Origin: Paenibacillus oceani
GTDB lineage: Bacteria > Bacillota > Bacilli > Paenibacillales > NBRC-103111
Reading direction: 5' to 3'
DNA: 64,000 nucleotides
Assembly (NCBI RefSeq): GCF_014705615.1
Contig: NZ_JACXJA010000007.1
Coordinates: forward strand, 248,001 to 312,000
Of this stretch, positions 51,743 through 59,748 are shown piece after piece (the first letter of the stretch is position 1; every line of letters starts with the position of its first letter). The notes under the pieces are model-generated. The model saw only the letters and a program-made list of their open reading frames with translations. It made no database searches and was not told where the DNA came from. The translations under genes and the position numbers were made by a program.

Positions 51743-51772
51743 GGCTTCATGCATCCACAGCGGCGGACAAGG

Positions 51773-52240
51773 TCAGGAGCGGGAAAACCCTTCCTCCTGC
51801 AAATATTCGACCGCTTCCTCATACGTTTCGAACACCGAATCCAGGTTCAGCCCGGCGAATATGTACCAGAAGTCGTCCTCGAACTTCAGCGTCAGCGACT
51901 GGTTGCCGGTGCCGGTCCATCGTTCGCTGCGCGGCTGGCCGCTGGCTTGGGCCGGTTCGGCCGCCGTCGACAGCGAACGGATCGAGTCCGCGATCAGGGA
52001 ACGAAGCTCATGCTCGGGCAGATCCCGGATGTTGACGAACCCTTTGTCGTCCGCAGGGCAGTCGGGAAGCAGTCCGGCGTATACGAAGCCGTTGCCGTTC
52101 GGATGGAGATGATAGACGACGTTTTTCTTATCGTGCACGCTTCCGGGATACTGGAAGTTGACGCGCCCGAGCGAGACGTCTTTGCGCTCCAGCTCGGCGA
52201 ACGATTCGATGATCGCCAGTTTCTGTTCAAAGCTTAACAT
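51773..52240 (-). CDS. Conserved hypothetical protein (155 aa)
   Basis: A soluble protein without signal peptide. Begins MLSFEQKLAIIESFAELERKD, has VVYHLHPNGNGFVYAGLLP and ends in FWYIFAGLNLDSVFETYEEAVEYLQEEGF. I do not recognise a domain. AAGGGGAA precedes ATG 52240. A strong terminator follows. It has a codon pattern similar to its neighbours and is clearly coding: the opposite-strand frame across it is Arg/Ser-rich and unlikely. Confidence 0.7.
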   Translation of the reverse strand: MLSFEQKLAIIESFAELERKDVSLGRVNFQYPGSVHDKKNVVYHLHPNGNGFVYAGLLPDCPADDKGFVNIRDLPEHELRSLIADSIRSLSTAAEPAQASGQPRSERWTGTGNQSLTLKFEDDFWYIFAGLNLDSVFETYEEAVEYLQEEGFSRS

Positions 52241-52272
52241 GCTGATTCCCCTTCGTCATTCCGCTTCGTTTT

Positions 52273-53106
52273 TTAGAAATTAAAGTTGTCCGGGTCCGCA
52301 CCGACGCGGGTATCGAGATTGAGACCGTCGATTAATGACATATCCTCCGCGGACAGCTGGAAATCGAAAATATCGGCGTTTTCGCGAATACGCGACGGCG
52401 TAACCGATTTTGGAATCGTAACGACGCCGTTTTGCAAGTCCCAGCGAAGAATGATCTGGGCGGGAGACTTCCCGTATTTTTGGCCGAGGCCGACAAGCAG
52501 CTCATGCGAGATCAGCTCTTTGCCCTGCATCAGCGGACTCCATGCTTCCATCTGAATTCCGTTCTTTTGGCAATAGGCAAGCAGCGGGCGCTGAGAGAGC
52601 CGGGGATGATACTCGACCTGATTGACCATCGGCTTGACCACCGCATCCTGCAGCAGATCGTCGAGATGATGAACGTGGAAGTTGCTGACGCCGATGGCGC
52701 GCACGCGGCCTTGCTCATACAGATGCTCCAGCGCTTTCCATGTGTCCTTATACTTGCCTTTAACCGGCCAATGAATCAGGTACAGGTCCACGTACTCCAG
52801 ACCGAGCTTGCCGAGGCTTTGCTCATAAGCGGCCAGCGTCGAGTCGTAGCCTTGATCGGCGTTCCACACTTTCGTCGTAACGAACAATTCATCGCGGGAG
52901 ACGCCGCTATCGCGAATAGCCCGGCCGACGCCTTCCTCGTTGCCGTATACGGCCGCCGTGTCGATGCTGCGGTAGCCGGTTTCGATCGCAGTCCGGACCG
53001 CATGCTCGACCTCCTGGCCTTCCGTCACTTTCCATACGCCGAGCCCGAGCCAGGGCATCCGAACGCCGTTGCCAAGTACAGTCGTGTCCGTCAAATGTGA
53101 AGCCAA
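52273..53106 (-). CDS. Aldo-keto reductase
   Basis: 277 residues from TTG 53106, which has AAGGAGGAGG six bases upstream; the frame to 53127 would put the SD inside the gene. AKR fold with the catalytic tetrad: Asp and Tyr in SIDTAAVYGNEEGVG, Lys in VTTKVWN, His in LIHWPV. GVSNFHVHHLDDLL, NQVEYHP and IPKSVTPSRIRENADIFDF are the NADPH-side motifs. Similar Bacillus enzymes (YtbE, YvgN) reduce methylglyoxal and other aldehydes; that substrate is inferred. Confidence 0.93.
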   Translation of the reverse strand: MASHLTDTTVLGNGVRMPWLGLGVWKVTEGQEVEHAVRTAIETGYRSIDTAAVYGNEEGVGRAIRDSGVSRDELFVTTKVWNADQGYDSTLAAYEQSLGKLGLEYVDLYLIHWPVKGKYKDTWKALEHLYEQGRVRAIGVSNFHVHHLDDLLQDAVVKPMVNQVEYHPRLSQRPLLAYCQKNGIQMEAWSPLMQGKELISHELLVGLGQKYGKSPAQIILRWDLQNGVVTIPKSVTPSRIRENADIFDFQLSAEDMSLIDGLNLDTRVGADPDNFNF

Positions 53107-53247
53107 GTGCAGCCTCCTCCTTCTCACCTGCAGAAATGAATATCATCCTAGGATTCGCGATCCTCTTCCAAAATACCATCCCGGGACATCCGATGCAAAC
53201 AGGGAAGGGCCGCTCTGCGCCATCGCCTTCGGGAGTGCGGCAAACGG

Positions 53248-54159
53248 CTACGGACTCACCCTCGCGATCACGGCGGCGGCTTCCGCGCGCGTAATCGGCC
53301 GGTCCGGCCGGAACGTGCCGTCATCATAACCGTCGAACAGCTCAGCTCGAACGGCCGCATAGATGAGGCCTTCCGCCCAATGACCTTCGACATCGCCAAA
53401 GGCCGCAGCCGTCCCGCCGTCTTGTCCCGACGTGTCCAGCGCTTCGCTTCGGGTCAGGATCGCCGCAATCTCCGAGCGTGTAATTTCCTGGTCCGGCCGG
53501 AACGTGGAGTCCGGGTAGCCGTCGACAATGCCGTATTCGATTGACGTTGCGATGTAGGTTTTGTAGGGGGACTTGGCGATGTCGGTGATGTCCGGACCGC
53601 TGCCGTTCGAGAGGAACAGCTGTTTGGCTTTGACCAGATACGTTATCAATTCCGCTCTCGTAATGTTCTGCTCCGGCTTATACAGCAGCTTGCCGTCTTC
53701 GATATAACCGTCGACGGCCCGTTTGCGATGAAGCGCCAAGATCGAATCCCGGGCCCAATGTGCTTCGATATCGGATAATTCCGTCGGAATGCCGTTAAGC
53801 GACAATACATAGTTGACGATCGCTTCGTAGTCTTCGTTCCGGAGCGTGGCCGGCGCGTTTTGCGGCATCTCGGTGCTGATATAGCCGTACGCCTCTTCGA
53901 AGGTGCCGTATTTTTTCTTGAAGCGTTCTGTCGTCAGCGCCGGATTCGAGCCCCGTCCTGCGCCGTCTGCGGCATGGCACGACAAGCAGTGCTGCTTGTA
54001 CAGCTCTTCGCCGGAAGACAGGGTCCCGGAGGCGGAGCCGGCGTTCGTCTGAGCGGATGTGGGGGGCTGCTGAAAGGGCAGGGCGGCAGCGGCCAACGCG
54101 ACGGTGCCGATCGCTGCGGCAATCAGCCATTTGCGTTGACGGTCCGTGATAAGCGGCAT
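53248..54159 (-). CDS. Cytochrome c fused to three SLH domains
   Basis: 303 residues from ATG 54159 (GGAGG nine bases upstream). An N-terminal signal anchor (KWLIAAAIGTVALAAAALPF), then a c-type cytochrome: YKQHCLSCHAADGAGRG (CxxCH at ~57-61) and a likely axial Met in ISTEMPQNAP. Residues ~130-303 hold three S-layer homology repeats (DIEAHWARDSILAL; DIAKSPYKTYIATSIEYGIVDGYPDSTFRPDQEITRSE; DVEGHWAEGLIYAAVRAELFDGYDDGTFRPDRPITRAEAAA; cited in part). SLH domains bind pyruvylated cell-wall polymer, so heme would sit in the wall outside the membrane. An uncommon combination. Confidence 0.88.
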   Translation of the reverse strand: MPLITDRQRKWLIAAAIGTVALAAAALPFQQPPTSAQTNAGSASGTLSSGEELYKQHCLSCHAADGAGRGSNPALTTERFKKKYGTFEEAYGYISTEMPQNAPATLRNEDYEAIVNYVLSLNGIPTELSDIEAHWARDSILALHRKRAVDGYIEDGKLLYKPEQNITRAELITYLVKAKQLFLSNGSGPDITDIAKSPYKTYIATSIEYGIVDGYPDSTFRPDQEITRSEIAAILTRSEALDTSGQDGGTAAAFGDVEGHWAEGLIYAAVRAELFDGYDDGTFRPDRPITRAEAAAVIARVSP

Positions 54160-54312
54160 GGTGAACGGCCTCCTTGTTGTGGGGTTAAAAGTGTCATCCA
54201 CCAGCGTATCACAAGTTTATGACATTCTTATGACGGCCTGTACGCCACTAACACCATTTCGCGGGCAGTTCCTCGGTATGGTAGCCGGGGGAGGGGAGCT
54301 GCCGAAGAAGCT

Positions 54313-54361
54313 CCGAACAAACGTCCAAACCGGCCCAGGGCCGGTTTGGACGTTTGTTCGG
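54313..54361. repeat. 49-base perfect palindrome
   Basis: Two perfect 24-base arms (54313-54336 and 54338-54361; left arm begins CCGAACAAACGTCC) around a single A. It lies 12 bases beyond the stop of the gene at 54373, so it may end that transcript, though no T-run follows on the minus strand. Confidence 0.85.
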
Positions 54362-54372
54362 TATGGCAGCGA

Positions 54373-54933
54373 TTAGTAGATCATGGATTCATGACTTGGA
54401 ATGCCGGAATGGGACTGTATCTCTTTCCCTTTTTTGTGGTGGCGTTCCTTGTCCTTTTTCCATTCCTTCCAGTCTTTTTTGTTGACCATCGCTTTCAGGT
54501 GCTCCGGCAGCTTTTGTTTGATGCGGTCCGCTTTGTCCTGCGGCCATTTGCCGGATTGGACGGCTTCGTCGATTTTCTGGTTCCGGATGGCGATCATCCG
54601 GTTGATCAGATCCTCTTCGCCGATGCCTTTCGCCTTGGCGATATCCGCTATGCTTTTGCCGGCTTCAAGCTGCTTTTTCAGCTCTTTTTTGTCCACGCCG
54701 ATGACGGCGGCGGCATCTTCGAACAAGAAGAAGCCTTTGCGCCGCTTTTTCTCATCCTGGGCGGCGGAGGGCGAGTGAAGCTCGGTATCGGGAGCCGCTT
54801 CGTTCAAGACGGCGATCTCGGGCGACGGTGCCGCGGAAGCGGGGGTGCCTCCGGGAACGACCAGCAGAGCAGCCGACAAGCCAAGGGCGATGAGGCCCAG
54901 CGGGATTTTTTTGACAGTCGGAATAACGTTCAT
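54373..54933 (-). CDS. Secreted or membrane-anchored helical protein (186 aa)
   Basis: A signal sequence (IPLGLIALGLSAALLVVPGGTPASAA) is followed by a charged stretch and a helical domain, AAAVIGVDKKELKKQLEAGKSIADIAKAKGIGEEDLINRMI, resembling the repeated unit of DUF2680-like exported proteins. The C-terminus is very rich in Lys, Trp and His (WKEWKKDKERHHKKG), possibly cation- or wall-binding. AAAGGTGATG precedes ATG 54933. An inverted repeat occupies the leader. Function unknown. Confidence 0.65.
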   Translation of the reverse strand: MNVIPTVKKIPLGLIALGLSAALLVVPGGTPASAAPSPEIAVLNEAAPDTELHSPSAAQDEKKRRKGFFLFEDAAAVIGVDKKELKKQLEAGKSIADIAKAKGIGEEDLINRMIAIRNQKIDEAVQSGKWPQDKADRIKQKLPEHLKAMVNKKDWKEWKKDKERHHKKGKEIQSHSGIPSHESMIY

Positions 54934-54951
54934 GGTACTTCATCACCTTTC

Positions 54952-54998
54952 TTCTCCAAAGTTCGGGTCGGTTTTAGTTTGTTCCAAACTTTGGAGAA
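54952..54998 (-). promoter_or_regulatory. Inverted repeat in the leader of the 186-aa gene
   Basis: Perfect 12-base arms TTCTCCAAAGTT (54952-54963) and AACTTTGGAGAA (54987-54998), 23 bases apart; the right arm also forms TCCAAA-C-TTTGGA. It could be an operator or a leader hairpin. Confidence 0.45.
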
Positions 54999-55014
54999 TG
55001 ATACGGGATGAATG

Positions 55015-55647
55015 TCAGAACGCGATCCGGTACAGCGGCATGACGCGGTCGAACGTATCTTTGATGATGTCGGTCAGCAGAGCCGGATCGGTCAATACCG
55101 GATCTTTGCGGTCGATGCGGATGCCGCACAGCGCTTCGGTTTTTTTGACCCGCTGCAGCTTGTCGATCATCCGCTCAAAGTCTTGTTTGCTCATATCCTT
55201 ATGTACGGAGGACTCAGGCTGCATATGATCGGTTGACCAGCGGAAATGTCCGGGGATCGATTTGCGGATGGCGGGCAGTTTCTTCTCCAGATTGCGGGCG
55301 AAAATTTCTTTGTTGCCGCTTTCGTAAATAACGGCGAACTGCACGAATACATGTGTCGACCACAGTCCGACCTGAAAATGCGGATGGGCTTTGTACCCTT
55401 TTTTGTTATTCGCCCACGCCACCCATGTGTCGTCCGGAGGATTGATCGTCCGTCTGGCATGTCTGGCCACATGGGGGTACATCGGCTCGCCGCACAGCGC
55501 GGACAAGTAAGGAGCGAGCTCCTCGCCAAGCTTCGTCAGCTTCGGCCGGACGCGTGAGATTAAAGCTTCCATACGCGGCTCCAGCCCGGGAATTCCAAAT
55601 ACTTCAAAATCGGCAACGTCAAACGCGGGAACATCGAGGACAGTCAT
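55015..55647 (-). CDS. yktB: UPF0637/DUF1054 family protein (YktB-like)
   Basis: 210 residues from ATG 55647 with a perfect AGGAGG upstream. The beginning MTVLDVPAFDVADFEVFGIPGLEPRMEAL and the blocks HVARHARRTINPPDDTWVAWA and GHFRWSTDHMQPES correspond to the YktB (UPF0637) family of Bacillales. These are soluble proteins of unknown function. The length matches the family. Confidence 0.9.
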   Translation of the reverse strand: MTVLDVPAFDVADFEVFGIPGLEPRMEALISRVRPKLTKLGEELAPYLSALCGEPMYPHVARHARRTINPPDDTWVAWANNKKGYKAHPHFQVGLWSTHVFVQFAVIYESGNKEIFARNLEKKLPAIRKSIPGHFRWSTDHMQPESSVHKDMSKQDFERMIDKLQRVKKTEALCGIRIDRKDPVLTDPALLTDIIKDTFDRVMPLYRIAF

Positions 55648-55827
55648 AAGTACCTCCTGAATAAATAACTTATCGATCGTCGAACGGCTCCTCTTAACAG
55701 TACAACAACCGGCCGATTGTTCGCAAACGGTCAACTCCTTCTATGCGGGGGAACGAGCCTGAGCTATAATAGAAACTGGATAAAGAAGGAACTGATACGA
55801 GAACAGTTCGGGACAGGAGTGAGATTG

Positions 55828-56733
55828 ATGAACCATATTCGTTTCAAACGGATAGCCGGATTAACATTGGCGATGGGGCTTATGTTTACGGCTGGCGTCT
55901 ACGCTAAGGACACGCTGCAGAAGGTCGAGGCTTATCTGCGTCCGGATTTCAAAGTGGAGATCGACGGCAACAAAGTCGGCGGCATGACTCCGCTCATCTA
56001 TGACGGCAGCAGCTACTTGCCTTTCAAAGCGATCGGAGAGCTGCTGGGCGCCCAGGTAAGCTGGGACGAGAGTACGACGACGATCAAATTGAAGCGGCCG
56101 GCCGCGCCCCAGACAGGTTCCGGTACGAATACGGGAAGCGGTACAGGAACCGGCACAGGAACCGGGACGGGGACAGGTACAGGTACGGAAACCCCGATCG
56201 TTACGCCGGTGGTCGAAGTACCCGAAGAGATTACGCTGGACACGCTGATCCGCTACAATTTCGAGTACGAAAAAGTCAACTACCCGGCCTTGATCAATTT
56301 GTATAAAGGGACGGAGTATATCCGCTGGAAAGATATCAAGAATATTCCGATCAACGTCGGCAATCCGGAGCTGACGAAGGAGAAGCATACCGGGGAGCTT
56401 TACGTTCATATGGATTTGATCAAGCCGTACTGGAAAGATAAAGTGAAAGGCGGCCTGAGCAAATACGCGATTGTCGAAGGCGGTTATGCGATCGCGGAGG
56501 ACAAGCTGAAGGCGCTGGACGAATATTTCGGCCGGTTCGAGAAAGGGTTTACGATCAAACCGCTGGAAGGAGACAACGAATATACCGTTCTCGCCCAAGG
56601 CAGCAACAAATCGTACTACCAGTACAATATCCGCTTTTCTCCCAAATACAACGGAGGCTGGCTCGTATCGAGCTTCGGCTGGAAATCGTACCCGACCGAA
56701 AATCTCGATCCCGCGCTGTGGCCCCCGCGCTGA
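55828..56733 (+). CDS. Secreted stalk-domain (copper amine oxidase N-like) protein
   Basis: 301 residues from ATG 55828 (AGGAGTGAG upstream). A signal sequence (IAGLTLAMGLMFTAGVYA), then a stalk domain of the copper amine oxidase N-terminal type: VEIDGNKVGGMTPLIYDGSSYLPFKAIGELLGAQVSWDESTTTIKL (cited in parts; ~40-88). A Gly-Thr-Ser repeat linker (~95-125) precedes a unique C-terminal domain with VNYPALINLYKGTEYIRWKDI. Stalk domains are common in Paenibacillus surface proteins; despite the name, no oxidase is present. A terminator follows. Confidence 0.85.
   Translation: MNHIRFKRIAGLTLAMGLMFTAGVYAKDTLQKVEAYLRPDFKVEIDGNKVGGMTPLIYDGSSYLPFKAIGELLGAQVSWDESTTTIKLKRPAAPQTGSGTNTGSGTGTGTGTGTGTGTGTETPIVTPVVEVPEEITLDTLIRYNFEYEKVNYPALINLYKGTEYIRWKDIKNIPINVGNPELTKEKHTGELYVHMDLIKPYWKDKVKGGLSKYAIVEGGYAIAEDKLKALDEYFGRFEKGFTIKPLEGDNEYTVLAQGSNKSYYQYNIRFSPKYNGGWLVSSFGWKSYPTENLDPALWPPR
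56113..56192 (+). repeat. GGTACAGGAACC-like tandem repeat coding a Gly-Thr linker
   Basis: Imperfect six-base units (GGNACN) encode the (GT)n linker of the stalk protein. Such a repeat can change length by slippage without leaving frame. Confidence 0.7.
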
Positions 56734-56736
56734 CCG

Positions 56737-56763
56737 AAAAAGCCGCCCGGCGAGGGCGGCTTT
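56737..56763. terminator. Bidirectional terminator
   Basis: Arms AAAGCCGCCC and GGGCGGCTTT around GGCGA, between convergent genes, with A/T runs on both sides. Confidence 0.8.
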
Positions 56764-57357
56764 ACCGCTCCAAATAAAAAATCGCGATCTGGGTACGGTC
56801 GCGCAGCTCCAGCTTGCTCAAAATGTCCGTAATATAATTTTTGACCGTTCCTTCGCTCAGGTGCAGCTGCCGGGCGATTTCTTTGTTGCTCAGCCCGTCG
56901 GCAATCTTCTCCACGATCTGCTGCTCGGAGACGGTCAGTCCGTATTCCACCAACGATTTTTTGGCATTCGGCGTTTTGTCGGAAGGCTTCAGGAAGACGG
57001 TTTTGATGCCGTCGATGATCCGGTCCGGGGCGACGTTTTTGAGCAAGTAGCCGCCGGCTCCGTTGCGGAGCGCCTCGATAATATACTCGTCGTCGTCGAA
57101 CGTCGTCAAAATGATCACGGCGATGCCGGGATCATAAGCTTTGATTCGCCTCGTGCCTTCGACGCCGTCGCAGACCGGCATGCAAATATCCATTAGCACT
57201 ACGTTTATACCGCCGTGCTTTTGTACGAATTGCAGCGCTTCCTCCCCGTTCGTGCATACCCCTTCCACCGTATTTCCGGGTCCAGCTCTAAAATCATTTT
57301 CAAGCTTTCTCGAATAAACGGATCGTCGTCGACGATCAGCAGGCGAATGTCGCTCAT
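56762..57357 (-). pseudogene. NarL/LuxR-family response regulator with a frameshift
   Basis: ATG 57357 begins MSDIRLLIVDDDPFIRESLKMILELDPEI, a normal receiver start, but the frame is lost near 57272. One frame over it continues VEGVCTNGEEALQFVQ, then the phospho-acceptor in VVLMDICMPVCDG, ILTTFDDDEYI, YLLKNVAP and a LuxR helix-turn-helix (LTVSEQQIVEKIADGLSNKEIARQL...GTVKNYITDILSKL). A single-base loss (expected CAGGTG, found CGGTG) explains it. The rest of the gene is intact, so a sequencing error is possible. Its kinase gene upstream is missing. Confidence 0.8.
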
Positions 57358-57365
57358 CGGTTGTG

Positions 57366-57402
57366 TTAGAGACTGTCATCGCCACCTTCTGCCGCCCGTA
57401 GC
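57366..57402 (-). pseudogene. Possible C-terminal stub of the partner histidine kinase
   Basis: On the minus strand a frame ending LRAAEGGDDSL with stop at 57366 lies nine bases before the regulator start, as the end of a kinase gene would. It breaks off at about 57403, where the ATPase fragment of the other strand begins. A low-confidence reading. Confidence 0.3.
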
Positions 57403-57404
57403 AG

Positions 57405-57638
57405 ATCGCGATGCGAAAACAATGATGTGCGGCCTGCTCGCGCCCGATCAGGGCGAGATCCGGATCGGAGGGGAGTCGGTCCGGCGCAGTCCGCTCGAGA
57501 TCAAGAGGCGGATCGGTGTCGTTCCTCAGGAGTTGGCGATCTATGAAGATTTGAGCGCCCGGGAAAATGTAACATTTTTCGCCAAGCTGTACGGATTGAA
57601 GGGGAAGGTGCTGGAGGAGCGGGTCGAGGAGGCGTATG
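57405..57638 (+). pseudogene. ABC-2 exporter ATPase fragment (Walker A lost)
   Basis: The fragment starts abruptly with KTMMCGLLAPDQGEIRIGGESV, the sequence that normally follows Walker A, and continues through the Q-loop GVVPQELAIYEDLSARENVTFFAKLYGLKG to about 57636. Walker A, the signature, Walker B and H-loop are absent. Frame and sequence then change to the permease. No start codon is apparent. Confidence 0.75.
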
Positions 57639-58596
57639 TGATCTCCGCCCTGGCCGATTCCGGGGAATATAGGCTAGTACCCGCGCCGTCTGCCGAGGCT
57701 GCCAGGCAATCCGTATCGGAAAATAAGGCGGCTGCCGCGATTTTGATCCCGGGTACGTTCGGAGTTCGGCTGCTGCAGGGAGCGGGAGCCGAAGTCGAGA
57801 TGATTCAGATGCGGGTCGACGAGCAGACGTTCGGGCTGAAGCTGGCTGTCGAGCAGACGATCCGCGGCATGAACCAGGCGGTTGCATTTGCGATGGAAGC
57901 GGGATCGGCCGGCCCGGACCTGCTGCAGACAGTCGAGCGTATCTGGATTCAGCAGCAAACCAAGCAGGTCGGCGTAACGAAGACCGATCTCGGTCTGGAA
58001 GTGAATCCGGCAGTGGATATGGCTACGGGGATTTTGCTCGTATTTATGCTTAGTCTGGTGACCAGCTCGTGGCGTCGATCGTGGAAGATAAGAGAAACCG
58101 GACGATGACCCGGATGTACACCGCTCCGGTTCGTGCTTGGGAGATTGCAGCCGGCAACTTTATCGGCAGCTTCGCGATCGGTACGATCCAGACGGTGATC
58201 GTGCTTGTGTTTTCCCGGTACGCCCTCGGGTTCGATTACGGGGTCGGATTCTGGCTTCATTTCCTGGTGATCGAGTTTTTCCTGCTCGCCGCTATGGGAC
58301 TCGGCTGTACGATCTCCGGCCTGGTCCGGAATCCGAATCATCTTGGCGCGATTAATTCGCTGATCATCACGCCGACGTGCATGCTGGGCGGTTGCTTCTG
58401 GCCGGTCGAGCTGACTCCGGAGTTTATGCAGAAGCTGTCCAATATCGTGCCGCAGCGGTGGGCGATCGATGCGCTGCGTCAGCTGGCGGCCGGAGAGTCT
58501 CTGGCAGGGGTTTCTTTGCAGCTTGGCATTCTTGTGCTGTTTGCGGTTATTTTGCTCGGATTCGGCTCCGTCGTGCTGCGGCCAAACGAGAGCTGA
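57639..58596 (+). pseudogene. ABC-2 permease, 5'-truncated and frameshifted
   Basis: In frame with the ATPase fragment, the sequence becomes an ABC-2 permease from its extracytoplasmic loop on (AAAILIPGTFGVRLLQGAG...VNPAVDMATGILLVFMLSLVTSS). Near 58060 one base is lost; the next frame continues ASIVEDKRNRTMTRMYTAPVRAWEIAAGNFIGS and carries five helices to the end (LGGCFWPVELTPEFMQKLSNIVPQRW; cited in part). The N-terminal helix is missing. A deletion from the middle of the ATPase into the permease created the join. Confidence 0.8.
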
Positions 58597-58603
58597 TCCC
58601 GGG

Positions 58604-58643
58604 AACCCTCCTCCTTGCGGTACTCAGGGGAGGGGTTTTTTTG
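58604..58643 (+). terminator. Terminator after the decayed permease
   Basis: AACCCTCCTCC and GGGGAGGGGTT (one bulge) followed by seven T. Confidence 0.75.
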
Positions 58644-58731
58644 TATTTTGAACCGTCTGCCCTGTCCGGCGGCAAGTGCAAGCGCTCCGAATTTTTTACC
58701 CGTCTGCTTTAAAAATAATCAATAATCCAAG

Positions 58732-58760
58732 TTGCTAAATCATATGATCCATAATAAGAT
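58732..58760 (+). promoter_or_regulatory. Candidate promoter of the 198-aa gene
   Basis: TTGCTA (58732-58737), 17-base spacer, TAAGAT (58755-58760); leader about 180 bases. I see nothing else between 58644 and 58945. Confidence 0.35.
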
Positions 58761-58945
58761 AAAAGTAAGCGGCAAAGTTGTCTGAACATTCTGTCAAAAA
58801 GTGCAGCGATTGATCAACGGGGTGCAAGCCTAAAGCAGACTTTCAGCGCGACAACGATTCAATCCACAGCCCGTACGTCCGGTTCGGACGCCGAAAGACG
58901 GTTTATAGTAATGACAAGGGTGTTCATTGTGTAGGAGGGATTGCC

Positions 58946-59542
58946 GTGAACAAAAGTTATGAAGTAGAGTACTGCAACCTGGAGTTGCGTTTTGACCGCC
59001 GGCAAATCCGCAACTTTATCAAGTCGCTCATTCAGGAAGGCTACTCCTTGTACTGGAACGAAAACGATCAGCAGTTCGTCATCTCGATCCGTACGGGCCG
59101 CAAGCTGATCAAGCTGAAATTCCAGCGGATCGGGGACCGCTACAAAATCGTCGGCGATTATTCGTTCAAGGACGAGAAGCTGTCCGAGCTGATGGAGAAG
59201 ATGATCGGAGACACACGAGGCCACGCTATCGTCAAACGGTTCCGGGAGCGGCAAATTGTAATCGAGAACATCATGTTCGGGGAAATTATCCGCATGGTGG
59301 AAATATCGGGAGTCGAGCACAAAATTCTGTTCCAGAAAGAGCCTGTCGTTACGCTGGACGAAATGGTTCAGGCGTTTAAATCGAAACGGGCGGAAGAACG
59401 GGTGGCGGTGCTGCGACTGGAGCTCGATTACGAGCTGGCGATCCTTCACGAAGCGCTGCAAGACAACGATGAAGAAAAAGCCGCCGAAAGTAAAGAACGT
59501 CTGAAGGAGATGCGCAGCGAAATGCTGCAGCTGGAGATGTAA
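58946..59542 (+). CDS. Conserved hypothetical protein (198 aa)
   Basis: GTG start at 58946 with AGGAGGG five bases upstream. A soluble, highly charged protein beginning MNKSYEVEYCNLELRFDRRQIRNFIKSLIQEGYSLYW; a central alpha/beta part (RYKIVGDYSFKDEKLSELMEKMIGD) and a helical, probably coiled-coil C-terminus (LDEMVQAFKSKRAEERVAVL...EEKAAESKERLKEMRSEML). No catalytic motif or membrane segment. I recognise no characterised family. It has its own terminator and is likely monocistronic. Confidence 0.75.
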   Translation: MNKSYEVEYCNLELRFDRRQIRNFIKSLIQEGYSLYWNENDQQFVISIRTGRKLIKLKFQRIGDRYKIVGDYSFKDEKLSELMEKMIGDTRGHAIVKRFRERQIVIENIMFGEIIRMVEISGVEHKILFQKEPVVTLDEMVQAFKSKRAEERVAVLRLELDYELAILHEALQDNDEEKAAESKERLKEMRSEMLQLEM

Positions 59543-59564
59543 ATGAACAGTAGAGCAATGACGT

Positions 59565-59610
59565 AACGACCGTCTCAGCCGTGCCAGAGCACCGGGGAGA
59601 TGGTCGTTTT
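59565..59610 (+). terminator. Terminator after the 198-aa gene
   Basis: Arms AACGACCGTCTC and GAGATGGTCGTT (one G-U pair), followed by TTTT. Confidence 0.75.
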
Positions 59611-59696
59611 CGCTGTCCGGCTTCTTGCGTGCGAATGCAGGGGAACGAGGGGGCCCGATTGATCGTTAGACCGGAAAAGCGGCTGCGGATTCGCTC

Positions 59697-59726
59697 TTGT
59701 TAACGTGTGCATTGATGTGCTAAAAT
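59697..59726 (+). promoter_or_regulatory. Promoter of the LacI/sugar-acid operon
   Basis: TTGTTA (59697-59702), 18-base spacer, TAAAAT (59721-59726), 22 bases before the LacI start. Confidence 0.5.
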
Positions 59727-59748
59727 CAAGGCGACAAGAGGTGGTAGG

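Noticed and set aside
51711-52035. C-terminal extension of the methyltransferase frame
   Set aside because: It is antisense to the 155-residue gene, rich in Arg, Ser and Pro, and without methyltransferase homology; treated as read-through after truncation.
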